A stretch of DNA of 31,307 nt from Clostridia bacterium (GCA_007136565.1 SLGS01000055.1:1-31307), one strand, 5' to 3'. Positions 1 through 8,809 are shown, counted from the stretch's first letter. Translations and numbers: made by a program. The notes: generated from the sequence alone by a model not told the origin.

Positions 1-494
1 CGAAGCCATCCTCCCGTCGATCCGTCCCCGCGCCCCACCTTATGGCATGTTATCATACGACGTTCGGTTCGGCGGCACGGGGTGTCGGGGTAACGAGCCT
101 TCCCGGGAACGAGATCCCTTCCCGACCGGGGTTCGGCCTGGCCAAGTTCACCGTGCAACGAGGGTGTCGGCATAGGGTAAAAGCCCCGGTTCGACGCCCG
201 AGCAAGGTGGTCATGGGCTGCGCCGGGTCTCACCCGGTTCGTTTTCGGGTATAGTCTTTGACATGGTGGCGAAAGCGTTGGCGTCGGATGCCGGCTCGTC
301 GCCTTCGGCCGACGTCGACGTCTACGGAAACCGCGGTGTCGCGGGGTTCGAATAGATGCGCAATCCGTGGATGCATCACATACCTTAGCGCGAAGTAATG
401 CCGATGACCTAATAGGCCGGAGGGGACGCAAAGGAAGAGACGAGGGGCCGTCGTCACCCTCCAGCCCCGGTGCACCGAAGGAGTGTGGAATCAG
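1..494. other. Non-coding leader region
   Basis: No convincing coding frame was found on either strand in the first 494 bases: the short open frames have arginine- and proline-rich translations and no family resemblance. The stretch holds one terminator-like hairpin (223-237, listed separately). No tRNA, rRNA or recognisable riboswitch could be assembled. It presumably contains the end of an upstream transcript and the promoter of the DUF255 gene, but no clear -35/-10 pair was identified. Confidence 0.6.
223..246 (+). terminator. Possible intrinsic terminator
   Basis: A 6-bp perfect stem (CCGGGT at 223-228, ACCCGG at 232-237) closes a CTC loop and is followed by TTCGTTTTC at 238-246, a moderately T-rich tail. 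This is the best intrinsic-terminator shape in the left end of the window and could end a gene lying before base 1. The tail is interrupted by C and G, so the call is tentative. Confidence 0.4.
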
Positions 495-2528
495 ATGAAT
501 CGCCTCGCGGAGGAGAAATCGCCTTATCTTCAGCAACACGCGCAAAACCCGGTGGATTGGTACCCCTGGGGTGAAGAGGCCTTCAGGGAGGCGAAAAGAG
601 CGGACCGGCCGGTCTTTTTGAGTATAGGATACAGCACCTGCCACTGGTGTCACGTCATGGAAAGGGAATCCTTCGAGAATCCCGAGGTTGCCCGGTTTCT
701 CAACGAACATTTCGTATCGATCAAGGTCGATCGAGAGGAACGACCGGACATAGATCAAGTATACATGACCGCCTGCCAGGCCCTGACCGGGCAGGGTGGT
801 TGGCCCTTGACGGTGCTATTGACACCCGAGAAGGCCCCGTTTTTCGCCGGCACGTACTTTCCCCCGGAGAGCCGGCACGGCCTGCCCGGGCTCATGGACG
901 TACTTCGACTGGTGTCGCAAAAGTGGAAGACCCAGCGCCGCGAGATCATCGAAGCCGGGGAGAATCTAACACAGGCCATACAACTTCACCTGGAGGATAA
1001 TCGGGCGGGAACGCTGGGTGAAGCGACGGTCCGCGACGGCTACGAGCAGTTGAGAGATGCCTTCGATCCAGATTACGGGGGTTTCGGCCCTGCACCGAAA
1101 TTCCCAAGGCCACACGACATGGGGTTTCTCCTTCGTTACTGGCGATGGACGGGCGAAGGGGAGGCCCTGGGCATGGTGGAAAAGACGCTGACGGCCATGA
1201 GAGCCGGGGGCATTTACGATCACCTGGGCTATGGGTTCTCTCGATACTCCGTGGATCGCCAATGGTTGGTGCCTCATTTCGAGAAGATGTTGTACGATAA
1301 CGCGCTGCTGGCCATGGCGTACCTGGAGACATACCAGGCCACGGGGAAGGAGCCTTATGCCGAGGTTGCCCGCGAGATATTCCAATACATAATGCGGGAT
1401 ATGATGTCCCCCCGGGGAGGGTTCTATTCCGCGGAGGATGCCGATTCCGAGGGTGAAGAGGGGACATTCTACGTCTGGACCCCGGCGGAGATCAAGGGGA
1501 TCCTCGGGGAAGAACCCGGTGAGCGCTTCTGTCGCCGGTACGATGTTACCGAGGCCGGCAATTTCGAGGGCAAGAACATCCTCAACCGTATCGGCCGAGG
1601 GGAGGACTCCTCGGGGGGGAATGACGACGAGGAACTCCGGCAAGCCCGGTATCGGCTCTTCGCCGAGCGAGAAAAACGGGTTCGCCCGCACAAGGACGAT
1701 AAGATTCTCACGGGCTGGAATGCGCTGATGATATCGGCGTTGGCCCGCGGATCCCGCGTCCTGGGGAATCGTCATTACCTCGAGGCCGCCTCGGGTGCCG
1801 CGGAATTCATCTGGGAGAACCTTCGAGACGATAACGGGAGAGTTCTGGCGCGTTACCGGGATGGGGAGGCGGCACATCTTGGCTATATCGATGACTACGC
1901 CTTCCTGGTCCAGGCTATGCTCGCGCTATACGATGCCGATATGAAATCGTTTTGGCTAAAGAGGGCAATGCAACTTCAGGATGCCCAGGACGATCTGTTT
2001 TGGGATCCAGAGGGCGGGGGCTATTTCTTCTATGGCCGAGACGCCGAGTCACTCCTGGCGCGTCCGAAGGTAACCGGGGATGGCGCCATGCCCTCGGGCA
2101 ACGGGATATCGGCTTCGAACCTACTGCAACTGGGTGGGCTCACGGGCAATACGGCGTACACGCGTCGGGCGGAGAACCTGCTCGAGAGCTTTTCGGGAGA
2201 AGTGGAAGGCCATGCCGCCGGATACACGCAAGCCCTGGCCGCCATCCTCACGACGTTATCCCCGGGTAGGCAGGTGGTGGTAGCGAGCGGGGAGGATCCG
2301 GCATCTCTTCGCAAGGAACTGGGGTCGGTGGCGCGCGTTTTCTCGCCGGAAACCACGTTCCTTTACAAACTGGAGGGCGAGGGATTCGGCGGCATCGAGG
2401 AGTTGGCACCCTTTACCGCCTCCATGGAGGCCAAAGAAGGGGAGACCACGTTTTACGTCTGCCATGATTTCGCATGTCAGCAGCCGACCCGGGACTTCGA
2501 TCGCGTGTTGAGTCAACTGCGAACGTGA
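495..2528 (+). CDS. Thioredoxin-domain DUF255 protein (YyaL/SPATA20 family)
   Basis: A 677-residue protein of the DUF255/spermatogenesis-associated-protein-20-like family. The N-terminal thioredoxin fold carries a CHWC motif at residues 49-52 followed by HVMERESF. A long C-terminal region resembles the alpha/alpha-barrel of AGE-type epimerases and glycosidases, including the conserved stretches YGGFGPAPKFPRP and DDKILTGWNALMI. Full-length members are about 650-700 aa, so this copy is complete. The frame is open from a GTG at 483, but the AAGGAG at 477-482 leaves no spacing to that codon and suits the ATG at 495 (12 nt away); family members also begin MNRLAxExSPYLxQHAxNPVDW. The precise biochemical role is not established. 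It stands alone on the plus strand. Confidence 0.93.
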   Translation: MNRLAEEKSPYLQQHAQNPVDWYPWGEEAFREAKRADRPVFLSIGYSTCHWCHVMERESFENPEVARFLNEHFVSIKVDREERPDIDQVYMTACQALTGQGGWPLTVLLTPEKAPFFAGTYFPPESRHGLPGLMDVLRLVSQKWKTQRREIIEAGENLTQAIQLHLEDNRAGTLGEATVRDGYEQLRDAFDPDYGGFGPAPKFPRPHDMGFLLRYWRWTGEGEALGMVEKTLTAMRAGGIYDHLGYGFSRYSVDRQWLVPHFEKMLYDNALLAMAYLETYQATGKEPYAEVAREIFQYIMRDMMSPRGGFYSAEDADSEGEEGTFYVWTPAEIKGILGEEPGERFCRRYDVTEAGNFEGKNILNRIGRGEDSSGGNDDEELRQARYRLFAEREKRVRPHKDDKILTGWNALMISALARGSRVLGNRHYLEAASGAAEFIWENLRDDNGRVLARYRDGEAAHLGYIDDYAFLVQAMLALYDADMKSFWLKRAMQLQDAQDDLFWDPEGGGYFFYGRDAESLLARPKVTGDGAMPSGNGISASNLLQLGGLTGNTAYTRRAENLLESFSGEVEGHAAGYTQALAAILTTLSPGRQVVVASGEDPASLRKELGSVARVFSPETTFLYKLEGEGFGGIEELAPFTASMEAKEGETTFYVCHDFACQQPTRDFDRVLSQLRT

Positions 2529-2566
2529 AGATCGCAGCGGGTCGCCTCCGGGGGTCTGGCATTAGC

Positions 2567-2597
2567 CATCTCCACCCCGGGGGCGATTTCGGAGATG
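2567..2597 (+). terminator. Weak hairpin after the DUF255 gene
   Basis: A 7-bp perfect stem (CATCTCC at 2567-2573, GGAGATG at 2591-2597) with a 17-nt loop lies 39 nt past the stop of the DUF255 gene. There is no T-tract after it. It could help end the transcript or protect its 3' end, but it could also be chance. Confidence 0.25.
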
Positions 2598-2720
2598 AAT
2601 AGTTGGGGACCTGGTCTCGGGTGGCCCCGGCCCAGTGGCTGAAATGTCTTGGTCATCGGGTTTTCGCGCGCCCGAGAGTCGGTGAAGTCGGTACCGTGTC
2701 CAAAGGGGGAGGGGGTCGCG

Positions 2721-3772
2721 ATGTGGATTTTGGTCCTGATCGGAGTCCTCCTCTCCGCCACCGACAAAGCCGGTGAACCCGGATCCAGCCGTCGGCGCGA
2801 CGGTGTCCGTAACCCCCACCCTTCCCCGGGATCGCTCCGAGGAGGCGGACTACTACACCGTTCTCGTGTCGCCAAGCGCCAACCTGTCGTACGCCCTATC
2901 CTACACCGACATCTCGGAACCGCCCTTTGATGTGACCACTGGGTTGGACGTCGATGCCATCTACTATTGGCAGGCGATAGCGAGCAACGAAGGCGGAGAA
3001 ACACCCTCAGATCGCTGGGAGTTCTTGACCTCGGACGTTATCGAAACCTACACGATTCGCTACTTCGCCGAAGACGGGGGATGCATCGATGGCGAGCCCA
3101 CCCGGGTTGTGGAAGAGGGTGGCGACGCCACCGCGGTGAGGGCCGTGGCCGACTCGGGATATCGCTTTGATGGACGGTCCGATGGTGCAAGCGCCGTCGA
3201 ACGCACCGACATCGAAATTGTCGCCGGCCTGGAGGTCACGGCCGGGTTCAGCAGGCGCCCCGTTCACGTGCAGGATACGCGCCGAAGAAAGACCTCCCGG
3301 TGGCGGGATTATCCGCGGAAGCGGTCCGGCACGAAAGGATCGCCTGGTTGAACCCAGAGCCGTACCCGCGGAAGGATATAGCTTCTCGCACTGGCTGGAG
3401 GGCGGCGATAATCCCGGTACGGACCCTCGCCTCCAGTTCAGGGCCGACTCCCATCGTCGCTTCACGGCGGTCTTCGAGGAAGCCGAGGAGGACGAAGTTG
3501 GTGAAATGGAGGCGGTATCCCCGGTTCGTTATATCGGGGGCTACCCCGACGGACTCTTCCGGCCCGGGGCGCTGTTGACCCGGGCCGAGCTGGACGTCAT
3601 CCTCGGGCGCCTGGATGAAGGGGACATCGATGCCGGGGAAGGAGCACCCGGGTTCCCCGACCGAGCTGGCGATCCCGGGTACCCGGGTTTCCTCGGGCGC
3701 AAAGCGAGGTGGCCGGTGATTCCCAGCGGCCCGGTATCGAGAGCCCATCCCGAGGGTACTAAGGCCTGTTGA
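2721..3772 (+). pseudogene. Frameshifted surface protein (FN3-like, InlB-like repeats, SLH)
   Basis: Reading across frames gives one recognisable extracellular protein. ATG 2721 lies behind a strong purine-rich stretch (AAGGGGGAGGGGG) and starts a hydrophobic MWILVLIGVLL. The frame must then change near 2745-2757 to continue as PPPTKPVNPDPAVGA and an FN3-like module ending IYYWQAIASNEGG (to about 3030). A repeat of the InlB-B/'bacterial repeat' kind follows (YTIRYFAEDGG ... GYRFDGRSDG, with the usual GW turned to GR). A second shift near the C-run 3258-3261 continues as another repeat (VPAEGYSFSHW) and an SLH-like segment, YIGGYPDGLFRPGALLTRAEL, at 3527-3589. After that the sequence no longer matches an SLH repeat in any frame. 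SLH domains bind secondary cell-wall polymers, so the ancestor was probably surface-anchored. Two frame changes suggest decay, though sequencing error cannot be excluded. Confidence 0.7.
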
Positions 3773-4856
3773 GGTTGTACTTCATTATGCCGGCGTGCTT
3801 GCCGTCCTTGATCCGCTCCAGGGAATAGACATCTCCCCGGGGGCCCAGCGAATCCGCGACCACGCTGGCAATGGCGTCGAGGTCTTCTTCATCCAGGGAG
3901 AAATCGAACAGGCGCAGCGCATCCGGCAGGTGCCGTGCGTGCCGCGCCCCGATAATGGCGGCACCCACCCCGGCCTTTTGGAGGATGTACCGACCGGCGA
4001 CCACGGCAATGCTTGTGCGGTGTCTTTGGGCTATGTCTTCGAGGGTACCCAGCAGCCGCTGGAAGAGCTCCCAGCCGCCGAACTCGTCGACGATGAGCTT
4101 GTACTTGACCAGGGAACGGTTCTCGTACGGTTCCCCGGGCTCGGGGGCTCCCAGGTAACGATCCGACAGCAATCCCCCGGCCACGGTACCGTAGGCGAGC
4201 AGGGTGATGCCTCGCCGCTGACACATGGACGCCATGTCTCCCTCGGGGCGGTGGTCCAGGGCGGAATACTGCACCTGGTTGGAAACGACGGGTATGCCCG
4301 CATCCAGCACCTCCTCGAGGCGAGGGGTGTCGAAATTGGTGACGCCGATCTCCCGGATCTTCCCGGCTCGCCGAAGGTCCTTCAGATGCGATAATGCCTC
4401 GACGTAGCCCGGGATGGAATAATCCCACCAGTGAAACTGAACCAGGTCCAGTCGATCCAGGCCGAGCCGGCGCAGGGATCGATCTACGATGGCCTCGATA
4501 TCCCTCCTTTGGAGACCGGGAAGGTCGTCGAGATCCGGCACGCACTTGGTGTGAACCTGTACCCCCGGAAGGGAGCCATTCCTCATTGCGCCCTCGTATC
4601 GTTGGAGGAACTCGCCTATCAACTCCTCCACGCCAGTGTATATGTCAGCGCAGTCGAAGGTCGTGATTCCGGCTTCCGCGTAGAGTCGCATGTCCTCCAC
4701 GGCATCGGTACCGTCGCGTTCGATTTGACCGTGGCCCCCGGCCAGCTGCCAGCCTCCTTTGATCACGCGCGAAATGGAGTACCCCGGTGCCAGATCGAAT
4801 CGTTGCATTCGCGGCACGGGTTGTCCCCGTCCCTCTTCTCCGTCGATTGCCGGCAT
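3759..4856 (-). CDS. Aldo/keto reductase
   Basis: A 365-residue NAD(P)H-dependent aldo/keto reductase. The full catalytic tetrad is visible: Asp68 and Tyr73 in FDCADIYTG, Lys104 in VHTKCV and His142 in QFHWWD. The motifs GKIREIGVTNFD and VSNQVQYSALD follow, as expected for the TIM barrel. The frame is open back to an ATG at 4874, but a perfect AGGAGG (minus strand, 4868-4863) sits 6 nt before the ATG at 4856, so translation most likely starts there with MPAIDGEE. The gene faces the broken surface gene, and their ends overlap by 14 bases. The substrate cannot be read from sequence. The C-terminal part is rich in acidic residues but otherwise ordinary. Confidence 0.94.
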   Translation of the reverse strand: MPAIDGEEGRGQPVPRMQRFDLAPGYSISRVIKGGWQLAGGHGQIERDGTDAVEDMRLYAEAGITTFDCADIYTGVEELIGEFLQRYEGAMRNGSLPGVQVHTKCVPDLDDLPGLQRRDIEAIVDRSLRRLGLDRLDLVQFHWWDYSIPGYVEALSHLKDLRRAGKIREIGVTNFDTPRLEEVLDAGIPVVSNQVQYSALDHRPEGDMASMCQRRGITLLAYGTVAGGLLSDRYLGAPEPGEPYENRSLVKYKLIVDEFGGWELFQRLLGTLEDIAQRHRTSIAVVAGRYILQKAGVGAAIIGARHARHLPDALRLFDFSLDEEDLDAIASVVADSLGPRGDVYSLERIKDGKHAGIMKYNLNRP

Positions 4857-4862
4857 GAAAAC

Positions 4863-4868
4863 CCTCCT
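4863..4868 (-). promoter_or_regulatory. Ribosome binding site deciding the AKR start
   Basis: Perfect AGGAGG on the minus strand with 6-nt spacing to the ATG at 4856. It lies inside the longer open frame that begins at 4874 and argues against that longer start. Confidence 0.8.
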
Positions 4869-5284
4869 CTTCATCGGTTCCGCTGCCCCGGGGCAAGAGA
4901 CCGCCCACTCCCGGCGCGGCCTCCATCCCGGGGAAGACGCCGCTTAGGCGGACCGGCCACCTGCGCGGGCGCGAATTCCATCGCCATATCCCCACCGATC
5001 CGGTGACCTAGTGTGGATTGGCTATGTACACGTCCTCTTCCTGCGCGGACCCGGGACATCCCGGGGATCCTCGCGTGCGGGGTGCTCCCACGCCTGCGCC
5101 CGGTCGACTGGCTGCATTACGCACCCGGGTAGGGCCATTCTTCGTCCCCGGGTGCGACGGCTGTTAACAGCCCTTCCATCAGATGCTAAAGTTAGGGGGT
5201 CGCAGGCGAGCGAAGGACATCACTACGGTGGAACCTCCGTGGTGGTTAGCCGCCGTGCAGTACCAAAAGAGAGAGGCGAAATCC
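4869..5284. other. Divergent intergenic region
   Basis: About 415 bases separate the start of the minus-strand aldo/keto reductase from the start of the plus-strand hydrolase, so promoters for both should lie here; no convincing -35/-10 pair was picked out. A hairpin at 5221-5244 (CACTACGG and CCGTGGTG, one G-T pair, 8-nt loop) sits 40 nt before the hydrolase start. No protein-coding frame here looks real. Confidence 0.55.
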
Positions 5285-6187
5285 ATGGACCATTCCTGGA
5301 CACACCGGTACGTCGACGTCGACGGTATCAACGCACACTACATAGAAGCGGGCGATCCCGGGAACGAAACCGTCATGTTGATCCACGGTGGAGGTACCAG
5401 CTCCTCCGCCGAGCTGAACTACGGGGACGTCGTCGGGCCATTGGGGGAGGACCTCCACGTCATCGCCGTGGACGTCGCCGGATTCGGCCGCACCACCGGG
5501 GCCGGATCCGAACAATACTCCTACGCCGGGCAGGGAGACTTCCTCATTCGATTCATGGAGGAGCTGGACCTGAGAGCGCACGTCGGCGGTAATTCCTTGG
5601 GCGGATGGCTGACCATGTACCTGGCCCTGGAGGCCCCCGAGCGCGTGAAAAGTCTCATCCTGATAAACAGCCGTGGCGCAACGCTCACTCCCGACGACCG
5701 TTACGTGGTCTGGGATAAAGACCAGCGTCGCCATCGCCCCCCGCGCCGTCCCTTCAGCACGAAGAAGTTCACCTCCGGCCCGCCCAACCGGGAGTCTGTG
5801 GCCAAGAAGCTGGCGAAGAACTTCGAGAACAAGGATTTGGTCACCGATGAGCGGGTGGACCTGGCCATAGAAATGACGAAACTCAACGCGGAATACTCCC
5901 GGGCCCGGACCGAGGCCACATCCTCGACGGATGATGCGTCCCGCAACAACTACCTGCACAGGGGCAAGTACATGCCAGAGCACGCGGGAAGCCTGACCCA
6001 GCCGGTCCTGTTAACCTGGAGCCGGGAGAATCCCGGTTCATCCCCCGAGGACGCCATGGACTTTTTCAACCAGCTGGACGACGTCCAGATGCACGTCTTT
6101 TCGAATGCGCGGCACCATGTGATGCTCGAGCACCGTGAGAAATGGGTGGCCGTGGTAAGGGACTTCATCCTAACCCTGGATTCCTGA
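5285..6187 (+). CDS. Alpha/beta hydrolase, C-C hydrolase-like
   Basis: A 300-residue alpha/beta-hydrolase-fold enzyme resembling meta-cleavage-product (BphD/HPDA-type) hydrolases. It shows the oxyanion-hole HGGG (35-38), the nucleophile elbow GNSLGG with Ser104, and a C-terminal His277 in SNARHHV. The position where relatives carry the catalytic Asp (WGxxD) reads WSREN, so Asn249 replaces it, with Glu248 beside it. The enzyme may use a displaced acid or be altered in activity. The frame is open from 5183, but the ATG at 5285 follows AGAGAGG and begins MDHSWTHRYVDVDG, where homologues start; the extra 34 residues are basic and unlikely to be translated. The substrate is not identifiable. Confidence 0.9.
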   Translation: MDHSWTHRYVDVDGINAHYIEAGDPGNETVMLIHGGGTSSSAELNYGDVVGPLGEDLHVIAVDVAGFGRTTGAGSEQYSYAGQGDFLIRFMEELDLRAHVGGNSLGGWLTMYLALEAPERVKSLILINSRGATLTPDDRYVVWDKDQRRHRPPRRPFSTKKFTSGPPNRESVAKKLAKNFENKDLVTDERVDLAIEMTKLNAEYSRARTEATSSTDDASRNNYLHRGKYMPEHAGSLTQPVLLTWSRENPGSSPEDAMDFFNQLDDVQMHVFSNARHHVMLEHREKWVAVVRDFILTLDS

Positions 6188-6202
6188 TGGACGATACCGG
6201 GT

Positions 6203-6221
6203 GGGGCCAGGGATCGGCCCC
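6203..6221 (+). terminator. Hairpin after the hydrolase gene
   Basis: GGGGCC (6203-6208) pairs with GGCCCC (6216-6221) around a 7-nt loop, 15 nt after the hydrolase stop and between convergent genes. No T-tract follows, so it is only terminator-like. Confidence 0.35.
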
Positions 6222-6386
6222 GCCCGGATATCCGGCGCCGGTTCGCCCGTTGGGCAAGAGGGGAGACCCGGGGCGAAGCGTGATCCGGATGGTGGGCCAC
6301 CCGAGAGATCGTGGCCCCCGAATCATCGTCGCGCGGCCACCGGGGCGGCTGGCCACCACCGGGGATTCCCGGTTATCGACGGCGAT

Positions 6387-6952
6387 CTAGTCGATGATCT
6401 CGATGCTCGGGTTGAGACTATGTGGGATGAAACGCCTCTCTTGCGATCCCCGGACTACGCGCGCGCACCCTTTTTCGTACAGCTTGCCTTTGAACGTCGC
6501 CTCCATGGTGATCGACTCGATAAGCCGCGTCGGATCCCTGGATTCTTGGCCGAAGACGTCAACCCCGCATCCGTCGATGGAGTATCCCGGTTTCTCGGCG
6601 GAAGGTGGTACGAATGATCCGGTGCTGGCGCCGAGGCTCATCGGGAGCAACTCCGGCGCCGAATAGGCACCGGTCCTACACGGCGACGAACTCATGCCGG
6701 ATCCATGGCCGTCTTCGATCTCACCCACGAAGGACTTCATCTGCCATGGTGTAATCTTGGCGTACACGATCGCCCCTTCATCGAGCGCGCTGAGAACATA
6801 TTCCCGCGCAATGCGTCGGCGTTCGCATATTGCATGGTGCGGCGGATCTTCATCACCTTGGTCTCGAGGAAATACCCGGCGCCCCGGGACCCGCCGTAGG
6901 GGCAAAACGCCGACCCCCCGGGCGGGTCTGGTGGGACGCCCACCTTCTTCAA
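6387..6952 (-). pseudogene. Broken gene of unknown family
   Basis: Two minus-strand frames join into one protein-like sequence. From a TTG at 6952 (after AGAGG, the only start-like codon in frame) one frame reads LKKVGVPPDPPGGSAFCPYG and continues to about ANADALRGNMFSA near 6805. The neighbouring frame then carries on from SALDEGAIVYAKITPWQM to the stop at 6387, ending ERRFIPHSLNPSIEIID. The second part has well-conserved-looking glycine-rich segments (MSLGASTGSFVPPSA, GYSIDGCGVDVFG) and cysteines that could bind metal. I do not recognise the family. The 3' end of the CAAX protease gene lies 44 nt upstream, so it may be the last member of that operon. A single frameshift near 6805 accounts for the break; sequencing error is possible. 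Confidence 0.55.
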
Positions 6953-6996
6953 TCGTTCCTCTAGGGCGACATGACCACCCTCCGTCGAACCGATCG

Positions 6997-7686
6997 CTAC
7001 GCGGCCACGATGCTCCCCAGGAGGACGATGTTAGAGAGGACGTGGGAATAGATGGACCAGCGGATGTTTCCCGTCCTTTGGGCGACACCGCCCCAGCATA
7101 GGCCGAATAGTGTTCCCACCGCGGCTATGACGGCCAACTCCGCGACTCCCACCCCCGCCAAAAAGGAGAAGGGGGAGAGGTGCCACAGACCAAACATCAC
7201 CGACGGGAAGACAAACCCCAGGGTTCGATCCCGTGGGAAAGCCGCCAGGTAGGTCCCGCGCCAGAGTATCTCCTCCAACACCCCGTTCAAAATGGAGGCG
7301 AATAGCACCGGGATCCATACGGGTACGCCGTAGCCGAGGTCGGCCACGGCGGGTAATCCCACCCCCGAGGCCGAGGCCAGGGGTACGATGTAAAGTGGGA
7401 TCAGCACCGGCACGGCCAGTGCCACCCATTCCGCGGGTCCGGGTCGGCGGTCTCGCCGGTCACCGTTTCCGAGACCCCGGATGGCGCCGAGGATCCCGCT
7501 CTTACCCACGGCCCAAAGGGGAAACGCAACGCACCAAAAGGTCCAGTAGAATACGTTGCCCAGGTACGAGGCCATGGAACCCCCCGGGAACCGTGGGACC
7601 GTCGCGGAAAAAACCAGGTAGGTCGAAAGCATCAGGGCAAAGGGAGCAGCGATCAACAGGTTTCGTCTCGCTCTGGTTACGGTCAT
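6997..7686 (-). CDS. CPBP-family intramembrane glutamic protease
   Basis: A 229-residue multi-pass membrane protein with the three CPBP (CAAX/Abi) motifs: EE at 138-139 in EEILWRG, His169 in FGLWHLSP, and His215/Asn219 in SHVLSN. These place the catalytic Glu and His residues in the membrane, as in Rce1-type proteases. Hydrophobic segments are evident at about 9-30, 40-62, 87-107, 122-136, 155-170 and 175-200. Family members cleave prenylated proteins, process bacteriocins or give self-immunity; which applies here is unknown. The start codon lies 18 nt past the stop of the reductase gene, implying co-transcription. Confidence 0.9.
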   Translation of the reverse strand: MTVTRARRNLLIAAPFALMLSTYLVFSATVPRFPGGSMASYLGNVFYWTFWCVAFPLWAVGKSGILGAIRGLGNGDRRDRRPGPAEWVALAVPVLIPLYIVPLASASGVGLPAVADLGYGVPVWIPVLFASILNGVLEEILWRGTYLAAFPRDRTLGFVFPSVMFGLWHLSPFSFLAGVGVAELAVIAAVGTLFGLCWGGVAQRTGNIRWSIYSHVLSNIVLLGSIVAA

Positions 7687-7704
7687 AGATATCCTCGCCC
7701 TCCG

Positions 7705-8757
7705 TCAAATCAGTGCCATCGCCGAGATGGCGACTGCGACCGCCGCGATGGGCGCCCAAAGCCCCGTCCAGCGTAGGGCGATATCCCGGCGTCCGTCGGT
7801 AATCTCGGGGGTCTTCGGGTCATAGTAAGAGTACAGTTCGTCGCAGATCGGCGTTTCGACGCCCGCACCCCGTGTTATGGCTAAGAATTCGTCCGCCAGA
7901 TGCTTCATCTCGTCCCGGGCCGCCTTGGCGTGGCCTTCCCCGACGGTCTTCATCATGTCTGTTTTCATCAGGCGCCTAAATCCCCAGACGAGTATCGGCT
8001 CGGGTATCCAGTGCAAGATCCGCAAGGCGGCGGGACTCTCGGGATATCCCGCCCGCCGCAGCGCCAGGATCGCCTCCCGCATCCCGCGGACGGCCAGGAC
8101 CAGGGCGTCCCGCGTTCGGGCCATCCGCTGCAGGTCGGTGCCGGCGGCGTACATCGCGGGGCACATCGCTGGCATGATAAGTGCTACGTGGTGCTTCAAC
8201 CACCGATCCATGTCCCGGCGTACCTGCACCTTGTAGGCTGGTAATTTCCGCAGGGCGTTGGCCACCCGCCGGGTGCGATCGGTGACGCGTCCGTCGACCT
8301 CCCCGATGGGCAGGGGCCAGCGGTTTTTCTCGTCTGTGGTTACGATGCGGATCGCGTGGCCGTCCCTTTCCCCGCCGGGCAAGGGGAAACCCATCATAAC
8401 GCGCTCCTTGCCGAGGGCCTCTACCCAGGCATCGGGTCCCGCAGCGTTGTTCATCATGAACAAGTAGGTCGGTACGCGCTCGTTGGCGGCGAGGATGGGT
8501 AGCAGATCCTCGGCCTGGTTCTTTCGCATGATGATCATCACCATGTCGTAGTAGTCGTCTTTCCCCAGCGCCTCCACGACGTTGACCCTGGTCGTCGTCC
8601 GCTCGCCGCTGACGTGGTCCTCCAGTACGATGCCGTGTTCGTTGAGATCGCGCAGACGCTGATTCCTCGCCAGGATGGATACGTCGTGGCCGGCCCAGGT
8701 CAGGTGTGCCGCGAAGATGCTCCCGAGGGGACCCGCACCGTAAACCAGGATTTTCAT
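7705..8757 (-). CDS. 2-dehydropantoate 2-reductase-like (ApbA/PanE family)
   Basis: A 350-residue NADP-binding oxidoreductase. A Rossmann GAGPLG (7-12) follows the first strand MKILVYG, and a later WLKHH segment holds the Lys expected of ketopantoate reductases. The Asn of the usual K-x-x-x-N pattern is not obvious, so the substrate need not be ketopantoate. The C-terminus ends in a hydrophobic segment (WAPIAAVAVAISAMALI), unusual for this soluble family, which suggests membrane attachment. The frame is open from 8817, but the ATG at 8757 directly begins the Rossmann strand and is preceded by AAGGGG. It sits between a small conserved gene upstream and a membrane protease downstream in one apparent operon. 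A role in vitamin B5 synthesis is not supported by the neighbours. Confidence 0.85.
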   Translation of the reverse strand: MKILVYGAGPLGSIFAAHLTWAGHDVSILARNQRLRDLNEHGIVLEDHVSGERTTTRVNVVEALGKDDYYDMVMIIMRKNQAEDLLPILAANERVPTYLFMMNNAAGPDAWVEALGKERVMMGFPLPGGERDGHAIRIVTTDEKNRWPLPIGEVDGRVTDRTRRVANALRKLPAYKVQVRRDMDRWLKHHVALIMPAMCPAMYAAGTDLQRMARTRDALVLAVRGMREAILALRRAGYPESPAALRILHWIPEPILVWGFRRLMKTDMMKTVGEGHAKAARDEMKHLADEFLAITRGAGVETPICDELYSYYDPKTPEITDGRRDIALRWTGLWAPIAAVAVAISAMALI

Positions 8758-8809
8758 GTTGTCTTTACCCCTTTCCGAGACCCCGCTCCTTCTTTCGTCC
8801 GGGAGAGAT

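Noticed and set aside
80..165. Repeated ACGAG motifs suggesting a guanidine-II (mini-ykkC) riboswitch
   Set aside because: The motifs are not in 4-base loops closed by paired stems, and the downstream gene is not a guanidine exporter or carboxylase.
330..360. tRNA T-arm-like GGGGTTCGAATA
   Set aside because: The flanking bases do not form a 5-bp T-stem and no acceptor or anticodon arm could be placed. Similar GTTCGA sites at 188-196 and 16560-16570 fail the same test.
375..482. Possible c-di-GMP (GEMM-I) riboswitch: GGGACGCAAA followed by an AGCC...CCGGTGCACCGAAG tail before the DUF255 gene
   Set aside because: The upstream GCAAACC element and a proper P2 with tetraloop are missing and the tail does not match the consensus pairing. 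A covariance-model search would decide.
5221..5244. T-box-like GGTGGAACC in a hairpin before the hydrolase gene
   Set aside because: No terminator with the complementary sequence, no specifier stem-loop, and the gene is not amino-acid- or tRNA-related. A 9-base match is expected by chance at a notable rate in 31 kb.
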